Shown piece after piece: positions 59,020 to 64,000 of a stretch of DNA of 64,000 bases (the first letter of the stretch is position 1; each line of letters starts with the position of its first letter). Source of the stretch: Marinoscillum sp. MHG1-6 (GTDB lineage Bacteria > Bacteroidota > Bacteroidia > Cytophagales > Cyclobacteriaceae). The translations under genes were made by a program, and so were the position numbers. Location: assembly GCF_024714475.1 (NCBI RefSeq), contig NZ_JAMZMI010000002.1, positions 372,001 to 436,000 on the forward strand. The letters are read 5' to 3'. The notes under the pieces were generated by a model that saw only the letters and a program-made list of their open reading frames with translations, searched no databases and was not told the DNA's origin.

Positions 59020-59499
59020 ATGAAAGACTTTGCAGAGGAATTGGGATGTCTTGGATTTACCATGAGACTCAAACGCCTTGCTGACGCGTTGATCCACGAC
59101 GGCAGGAAGATGTATAAAGAGCTCGGGTTGGATATTGAACCAAACTGGTACGTTGTCTTTCGGCTGCTCAAACAAAAAGACGAAATGTCCGTGACGGAGA
59201 TTGCCGACAGCATCCGTCTCTCTCACCCCTCGGTTATCTCTATCACCAACAAAATGATGAAAGCTGGTTACCTCTCCTCTACTCCATGCGAGGTAGACAG
59301 CCGCCGTCGGGTTTTGAAACTAACCCAAAAAGCTATGAAGGCACTGCCAAGACTGGAAGAAATATGGGATGCCGGAGAGCGAGGGGTCATCAAGGCCCTG
59401 TGCGACACGGATACAATGGCCACGCTAAAGCTGCTTGAAGAACGCTTTGCTGAAAAAGGCTTTAAAGAGAGAACATTTGACGAACTCCATAATACGTGA
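59020..59499 (+). CDS. MarR-family transcriptional regulator
   Basis: A 159-residue protein with a winged-helix domain: QKDEMSVTEIADSIRLSHPS for the recognition helix-turn-helix, then NKMMKAGYLSS and a wing with DSRRRVLKLTQ. It probably represses its own operon by binding the palindromes just upstream, and a small ligand may relieve repression. The following GNAT, membrane-protein and EamA transporter genes are tightly packed, suggesting a detoxification or efflux function. Confidence 0.9.
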   Translation: MKDFAEELGCLGFTMRLKRLADALIHDGRKMYKELGLDIEPNWYVVFRLLKQKDEMSVTEIADSIRLSHPSVISITNKMMKAGYLSSTPCEVDSRRRVLKLTQKAMKALPRLEEIWDAGERGVIKALCDTDTMATLKLLEERFAEKGFKERTFDELHNT

Positions 59500-59503
59500 A
59501 ACG

Positions 59504-59980
59504 ATGATGAACACCGAATTACAATTAGATATCTTCGACTATCGGGAGCAATACGCCAGGGACTTTGCACTGCTCAATTATGAATGGCTGGAAAGGTATT
59601 TTTCCGTTGAAGAACATGACCGGGAGATGCTCGAGCACCCATTTGAACACATTATTGAGCCCGGCGGACAAATCTTCTTTGTAAAATACGACGAGCAGAT
59701 CGTCGGGACCGCTGCCTTGATTGTCGAGGATGAAAACACGCTGGAATTGGCTAAAATGGCAGTAAAACCTGAAATGAGAGGCATGGGAATCGGAAAAAAG
59801 CTGATCCAGTATGCCATCAAAAAAGCGAAAGCGACAGGCAAAACTAAGTTGGTACTTGAATCGAGTAGAAAACTGGAAAATGCCATAGGGCTTTACCGCA
59901 ACACTGGTTTCGAAGAGGTACCCCTCACCGGTTGTTCGCCTTATGCCAGATGTGACATCCGTATGAGTATGAACTTATGA
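59504..59980 (+). CDS. GNAT-family N-acetyltransferase
   Basis: A 158-residue GNAT enzyme. The acetyl-CoA-binding motif A is seen in MAVKPEMRGMGIGKKLIQYA (about 82-101), with ELAKMAV before it and LVLESSRKLENAIGLYRNTGF after it. Substrate unknown. The start was set at ATG 59504, 4 bp after the marR stop; the frame is open from 59435, overlapping marR. It overlaps the next gene by 4 bases. Confidence 0.9.
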   Translation: MMNTELQLDIFDYREQYARDFALLNYEWLERYFSVEEHDREMLEHPFEHIIEPGGQIFFVKYDEQIVGTAALIVEDENTLELAKMAVKPEMRGMGIGKKLIQYAIKKAKATGKTKLVLESSRKLENAIGLYRNTGFEEVPLTGCSPYARCDIRMSMNL

Positions 59981-60204
59981 GTACTGAGATCATTGGATAT
60001 ATAGCGCTCGGCCTGGGACTACTGGCTATCAGTATGAAAGAAATGATGATACTCCGGATTTTTCATGCTCTGTCGGCACTGGCCTATCTCATTTACGGAG
60101 CTACCATCGGGGCACATCCCGTCATGCTTGCGGGAGTGCTATTCATTTGCATCCACGGATATCATATTTTCCAGTTGATTAAAAAACGTCAAACGCAGGG
60201 TTAA
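59977..60204 (+). CDS. Small YgjV-like inner-membrane protein
   Basis: A 75-residue protein with two or three transmembrane helices (about 5-20, 25-42 and 47-66) and a basic tail, resembling YgjV-type small membrane proteins. It overlaps the acetyltransferase gene by 4 bases and abuts the EamA transporter start, so it is co-expressed with both. Function unknown. Confidence 0.72.
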   Translation: MSTEIIGYIALGLGLLAISMKEMMILRIFHALSALAYLIYGATIGAHPVMLAGVLFICIHGYHIFQLIKKRQTQG

Positions 60205-61128
60205 ATGGACAACAACTATTCTCGTCAATTCTTGATCATACTGGCTTTTTTATCCATATACCTGATATGGGGAGCCACTTATCTTGCCATAGCCATAGCC
60301 GTTAAGGAGATACCTCCATTTGTTGTGGCCAGCTCAAGGTTCATCATTGCGGGGGTAATTTTGGTTGGCTATGTTCTTGCCAAAGGAGAACCGATGCCCA
60401 GCATGAGGGTACTCATCAATAATTTCATAGTGGGTGGCATTGTCCTGGTGGGTGGACAGGGTCTGCTTATGTGGAGTGAGCAATATATCGCCTCCGGTTA
60501 TGCTTCAATCCTGATCGCCACACTTCCTTTCATGTTTGTGCTGTTGGATCGCAAACATTGGAGTTACTACTTTTCTAACTACATGATCATACTGGGGCTG
60601 GTGGTAGGCTTTATTGGGATCATATTATTGTTCCGAGACAAACTCAATGAACCCTTGCCAACGGAAGACATACGACTCCAGATTATTGCGTCTATAGCCG
60701 TATTAATGGGTGGAGCATGTTGGGTGTCCGGCACATTGTATTATCGATCTCATCCTTCATCAGGCTCTATGTACTCCAATCTGGGCTGGCAATTAATTAG
60801 TGCAGCGTTTATCAGCTTTATTGTCAGTTTGGTATTGGGCGAATACGGCCATTTTCCTGTTGCGGATATCTCCTGGCAATCCTGGACGAGTGTCTTGTTC
60901 CTGGCCTTTGCGGGATCGATTATCGCTTTTGTAGCGTATACCTGGCTGCTCAAAGAACTCCCCTCGGCTATCGTAGGGACCTACGCTTATATCAATCCGG
61001 TCATTGCTGTATTTATGGGTTGGTGGATTGCTAATGAAGTGATCTCCATCGATCAAATCTGGGGTATGCTCATCATACTGGCAGGAGCTTTTCTTGTCAA
61101 TATGAACCGAAACCATGGGAAATCATGA
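60205..61128 (+). CDS. EamA-family (drug/metabolite) transporter
   Basis: A 307-residue protein with ten hydrophobic helices and two EamA repeats (IYLIWGATYLAIAIAVKEIP and SRFIIAGVIL in the first; GGACWVSGTLYYR and SAIVGTYAYINPVIAVFMGW in the second), typical of YedA-like DMT efflux proteins. Substrate unknown; amino acids or metabolites are likely. It starts one base after the previous stop codon. Confidence 0.9.
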   Translation: MDNNYSRQFLIILAFLSIYLIWGATYLAIAIAVKEIPPFVVASSRFIIAGVILVGYVLAKGEPMPSMRVLINNFIVGGIVLVGGQGLLMWSEQYIASGYASILIATLPFMFVLLDRKHWSYYFSNYMIILGLVVGFIGIILLFRDKLNEPLPTEDIRLQIIASIAVLMGGACWVSGTLYYRSHPSSGSMYSNLGWQLISAAFISFIVSLVLGEYGHFPVADISWQSWTSVLFLAFAGSIIAFVAYTWLLKELPSAIVGTYAYINPVIAVFMGWWIANEVISIDQIWGMLIILAGAFLVNMNRNHGKS

Positions 61129-61288
61129 AGCTATCTATAAGGCCTCTTGAAGTAAATGATTTACCCTTGATCACCTGAATGAACTATTAGAAATATCCCC
61201 TCTTCCAAAATATACCGATGAGAAAAGGGAATTATAAATCACAAACCCAGGAAGTTATACCTTCGTGGAATACCTAAATAATAAAACT
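61125..61288 (+). pseudogene. Remnant of a GNAT acetyltransferase gene
   Basis: An ATG at 61125 overlaps the transporter stop (ATGA) and reads MKLSIRPLEVNDLPLIT before a stop at 61176. In another frame (61175 onward) LNELLEISPLPKYTDEKREL follows to a stop at 61235, then ITNPGSYTFVEYLNNK runs on in the same frame into the next gene. The order R-P-L/A...D-L-P-x-I then N-P-x-S-Y-T-F-V is that of the GNAT N-terminus, so this looks like a frameshifted, internally deleted copy. Acetyl-CoA motif A is gone. Confidence 0.5.
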
Positions 61289-61633
61289 ATGTCCGAAAGA
61301 ATCTGCATGGGCTTAGACCTGAGAGATGACCCAAAACTCATCGAGGAATACAAAAATTATCATGCACCCGGCAACACGTGGCCTGAAATCATCAAAAGCA
61401 TCTACAATGCAGGTGTTCTTGATATGGAAATCTACCTGCTTGGAAATCGACTGTTTATGATAATGGAAGTAGATGCTGACTTTAGCCTGGAGAAGAAAGC
61501 GGCCATGGATGAGGTCAATCCGAAGGTTCAGGAATGGGAAGCGCTCATGCAAGCCAAATTTCAACAGGCGTTGCCCTGGGAAGCTAAGATTCGATGGATG
61601 TCGGCAGAATTAATTTTTAAACTAGAGGCTTAG
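61289..61633 (+). CDS. L-rhamnose mutarotase family protein
   Basis: A 114-residue dimeric alpha-beta barrel protein. The early motif LDLRDDPKLIEEYKNYHA (with the conserved histidine), WPEIIKSIYNAGVLDMEIYL and the end LPWEAKIRWMSAELIFKL match the RhaM (DUF718) family, which interconverts sugar anomers. No rhamnose genes are adjacent, so the substrate is open. The start was set at ATG 61289 rather than GTG 61265, since the residues before it belong to the GNAT remnant. Confidence 0.87.
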   Translation: MSERICMGLDLRDDPKLIEEYKNYHAPGNTWPEIIKSIYNAGVLDMEIYLLGNRLFMIMEVDADFSLEKKAAMDEVNPKVQEWEALMQAKFQQALPWEAKIRWMSAELIFKLEA

Positions 61634-61636
61634 ACC

Positions 61637-62614
61637 ATGATTACCAGAACCCTTTTCTTGATTAGCATCGTGCATCTCCTGGGCTGTCAAAGCCCATCCC
61701 AAAAGGAAGCAGTAGTGCCTAAAGACAAGGTCATTCTGGTTATCCATGGCGGGGCAGGTACCATTACGAGAGAGAAAATGTCCGCTACCATGGACTCGAT
61801 CTATCGGTCGGTCCTGCAAACTTCTTTGCGAACCGGCTATGATATCCTCGAAAAAGGTGGCACGAGTTGTGATGCCGTAATCGCTGCAATCAGCCTCCTC
61901 GAAGACAATCCACTTTTCAATGCCGGAGTTGGTGCCGTTTTCACCTCTGAAATGACAACTGAACTCGACGCCTCAATCATGAGAGGCAGCGATCTCAATG
62001 CGGGCGCAGTTGCCGGAGTCAAAACTGTCAAAAACCCAATCAAAGCAGCATTTTTAGTAATGGAAAAGTCCTCCCATGTCATGTTTTCAGGGGCAGGAGC
62101 TGATGCATTCGCTGCAGAGCAGGGACTAGAAATTGTGGAGCCATCCTATTTTTCGACCCAAAACAGACTGGAGCGTTTACAGCAAATTCAAAAGGAACAT
62201 GGGACCGTCGGAGTAGTAGCTTTAGATACCGAAGGAAACCTCTGTGCAGGCACCTCAACGGGAGGAATGACCAATAAAAAATGGGGCCGCATTGGTGATT
62301 CTCCGATCATTGGGGCAGGGACCTACGCCAAGAATGCTACTTGCGGTGTTTCCTGCACTGGTTACGGAGAATACTTCATTCGCACAGCTACTGCCTATAA
62401 TGTCTCTGCCTTGATGGAATATAAAGGACTGGATATCAAAACAGCAGCGGAATTGGCTCTCAAACAGACCTATGACCTTGGAGGTCTCGGAGGATTGATC
62501 GCTTTGGATACTGCAGGGAATGTGGCTATGCCCTTTAGCACTGAAGGCATGTATCGCGGCTACATTACTCTGTCCGGCGCGGTGAAATTGCTCATCTATG
62601 GTGACGAAGAATAA
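61637..62614 (+). CDS. Isoaspartyl peptidase / L-asparaginase (plant-type Ntn hydrolase), lipoprotein
   Basis: A 325-residue protein with lipobox LLGC (C17). The Ntn hydrolase features are HGGAGT (37-42), GGTSCDAVIAAISLLEDNP, NAGVGA (95-100) and the autocleavage/nucleophile site at T190 in KEHGTVGVVALD. It cleaves itself into alpha and beta chains before T190 and hydrolyses isoaspartyl peptides. GAGTYAKNATCGVSCTGYGE is also typical. The start lies 3 bp after the mutarotase stop, so the genes are co-transcribed. Confidence 0.92.
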   Translation: MITRTLFLISIVHLLGCQSPSQKEAVVPKDKVILVIHGGAGTITREKMSATMDSIYRSVLQTSLRTGYDILEKGGTSCDAVIAAISLLEDNPLFNAGVGAVFTSEMTTELDASIMRGSDLNAGAVAGVKTVKNPIKAAFLVMEKSSHVMFSGAGADAFAAEQGLEIVEPSYFSTQNRLERLQQIQKEHGTVGVVALDTEGNLCAGTSTGGMTNKKWGRIGDSPIIGAGTYAKNATCGVSCTGYGEYFIRTATAYNVSALMEYKGLDIKTAAELALKQTYDLGGLGGLIALDTAGNVAMPFSTEGMYRGYITLSGAVKLLIYGDEE

Positions 62615-62634
62615 TTGATCTATATTAACCTGCC

Positions 62635-63300
62635 ATGAAAAAGACCCTCGACTTTCTTACCCAACTCGCCCAAAACAACGAACGCGAATGGTTCAATGCG
62701 CATAAAGAAAGTTATCTGGAAGCGGACAAGGAGGTTAAATCCTTTTCCGTAGAGGTATTCAACTTGCTATCCACCCATGATCATCTTGAACCGACCGGAA
62801 CGAAAGTATTCAGGATCTACAAAGACGTTCGCTTTTCCAAAGACAAAACACCCTATAAAACGAATAGAAGTGGAAGCTTCAAAAGAGCAACTGCACTTTT
62901 GAGGGGTGGATACTATTGGAGCATTGAACCGGGCAACAGTTTTGTTGCTGGTGGCTTTTTCGGTCCTAACTCGGAAGATTTATTACACATCAGAAAACAG
63001 ATCTCACAGGAACCGGAGAGGCTCTATAGCATCATCCAAAGCGAATCTTTCATCAAATACTTTGGAGCGTTGGTAGGTAAAAAACTGAAGAGTGCCCCAC
63101 GCGGTTTTGAAAAAGATGATCCTGCTATAGACCTGCTAAAGCACAAACAATTCATTGTCAAACACCCCTTCTCCGATCAGGAAGTAGTGGCTCCTGACTT
63201 CCCTGAAAAGGTCATGGCTGTCTACCTCTCCTTACGCCCATTTTTTGATTATATGAGCGAAATCCTGACAACCGATCTCAACGGCGTGCCTTTACATTAG
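62635..63300 (+). CDS. DUF2461-family protein
   Basis: A 221-residue cytoplasmic protein. The signature NNEREWFNAHKESY (about 14-27), the FRIYKDVRFSKDKTPYKTNR block (about 59-78) and GFFGPNSEDL fit DUF2461 (TIGR02453), widespread and of unknown function. The start lies 20 bp after the peptidase stop. Confidence 0.93.
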   Translation: MKKTLDFLTQLAQNNEREWFNAHKESYLEADKEVKSFSVEVFNLLSTHDHLEPTGTKVFRIYKDVRFSKDKTPYKTNRSGSFKRATALLRGGYYWSIEPGNSFVAGGFFGPNSEDLLHIRKQISQEPERLYSIIQSESFIKYFGALVGKKLKSAPRGFEKDDPAIDLLKHKQFIVKHPFSDQEVVAPDFPEKVMAVYLSLRPFFDYMSEILTTDLNGVPLH

Positions 63301-63377
63301 GAGATGCTTCGTAGAATTAAAGCATAATGATTCGTCTTTTTCGTAACTTATAAAGACAACGGCAACGCTTGAGGAAC

Positions 63378-64000
63378 ATGAAAAGAAAAGACTTTATAAA
63401 AAGATCAATCATTGGGCTAGGCACAATAGTGGGAATCCCGACTGCTCTGGCAACATGTAATGAAAAGGAGAAGGAAATGATCAATGGTGATTGTATGCTT
63501 TCACCAGCCGAGACTGCAGGTCCTTTCCCCAATAAAACACCTGCTGATTTTGTAAGAGCCAATATTATAGGCGATCGCTCAGGAGTTGCCCTTTTGATCA
63601 ATCTTACCATTCAGGACCAGTCTAATGATTGTGTTCCGCTTGAAGGAGCCCTTGTCGACATCTGGCACTGCGATGCGGTCGGAAATTATTCAGAATATAA
63701 TGACCTCACCGACAAACATTTTCTTAGAGGAAGACAGCAAACCGATGCCAATGGCCAGGTTTCCTTTATCAGCATTTACCCAGGGTGGTATCCGGGGAGA
63801 GCCCCTCATATTCACCTTGAAATCCTTGATGCCAAGGAAAAATCCCTTCGGGTATCACAAATCGCATTCCCGGAAGAAGTGTCAGCAGGGGTCTATACCT
63901 CTTCAGATTACAAGGGAGCTGCCGATACCTCCAATGCCGGTGACGGTGTTTTCAGAGATAGCCTCAATAACAATATGGCAGACTCCATCACAGGAAATAC
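63378..64000 (+). CDS. Intradiol ring-cleavage dioxygenase-like protein (runs off window)
   Basis: 207 residues are visible. A Tat-like start (MKRKDFIKRSIIGLGTIVGI) is followed by CEL-type text and the catechol/protocatechuate 3,4-dioxygenase core: LSPAETAGPFPN, GALVDIWHCDAVGNYSEY, and GWYPGRAPHIHLEI. The tyrosines and the H-x-H pair match the expected Fe(III) ligands (two Tyr, two His). It may act on aromatic compounds in the periplasm; the C-terminal end is missing. The ATG is at 63378-63380; it is not part of the peptidase gene set, lying 77 bp after DUF2461. Confidence 0.88.
   Translation, partial: MKRKDFIKRSIIGLGTIVGIPTALATCNEKEKEMINGDCMLSPAETAGPFPNKTPADFVRANIIGDRSGVALLINLTIQDQSNDCVPLEGALVDIWHCDAVGNYSEYNDLTDKHFLRGRQQTDANGQVSFISIYPGWYPGRAPHIHLEILDAKEKSLRVSQIAFPEEVSAGVYTSSDYKGAADTSNAGDGVFRDSLNNNMADSITGN

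Noticed and set aside
1-64000. tRNA, rRNA or riboswitch genes
   Set aside because: I looked for cloverleaf-like CCA-ended stems and known conserved rRNA and riboswitch cores and saw none, but a covariance search would be decisive.

Overview
The window reads as chromosomal DNA of a Bacteroidota bacterium, most likely a marine-type member of the Cytophagales. The evidence is type IX secretion (T9SS) sorting domains of both type A and type B, a PorP/SprF-like protein, Bacteroidota-specific families (DUF4494 and DUF5777 type proteins), a TAnnTTTG/TTG promoter in front of mraZ, LytS/LytTR two-component proteins, and several families of REP-like intergenic hairpins. No rRNA, tRNA, prophage or CRISPR array was found.

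Region 1 (1-10.3 kb, minus strand) is the division and cell-wall (dcw) cluster, in transcription order mraZ, rsmH, an ftsL-like gene, ftsI with a PASTA domain, murE, mraY, a small helical-bundle gene, murD, ftsW and the start of murG. It has a clear promoter with three MraZ boxes. Two unusual 7-bp-phased repeat arrays fill its two largest internal gaps. Region 2 (10.3-18 kb) holds a 1-kb hairpin-rich spacer, an MltF-like transglycosylase, a dienelactone hydrolase, a macro-domain protein and small secreted or T9SS proteins. Region 3 (18-35.7 kb, minus strand) is a surface locus bounded by two REP-associated transposases (RAYTs): a GC-rich fibronectin-III protein, two very large PKD/Ig-like T9SS substrates, a PorP/SprF-SPOR protein, an outer-membrane barrel, a beta-propeller protein and a tail-collar-like protein.

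Region 4 (36-41 kb) has a tripartite HipBST-type toxin-antitoxin operon with operator repeats, and a TPR/TolB-like membrane protein flanked by a 182-bp direct repeat. Region 5 (41-48 kb, minus strand) is an electron-transfer operon: a YceI lipoprotein, an atypical haem lipoprotein, a DUF5777-like barrel, a 4Fe-4S protein, an NrfD-like membrane protein with a periplasmic extension, cytochrome c and DoxX-like proteins. No catalytic molybdopterin subunit is present. Region 6 (48-50 kb) holds a DUF4494-like gene and then a GIY-YIG nuclease gene set between arrays of near-identical 152-bp hairpin repeats, which is the most unusual structure in the window.

Region 7 (50-64 kb) has an ECF42-like sigma factor with a DGPF/YCII protein and YHS proteins, two lipoproteins, a LytS/LytTR system preceded by a GAF protein whose kinase domain looks dead, and a MarR-GNAT-YgjV-EamA operon with a doubled palindromic operator. 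It ends with a mutarotase, an isoaspartyl peptidase, a DUF2461 protein and the start of an intradiol dioxygenase. The different hairpin families and the three repeat-associated nuclease or transposase genes link regions 2 to 6 and look like the signature of domesticated or semi-mobile intergenic repeats.
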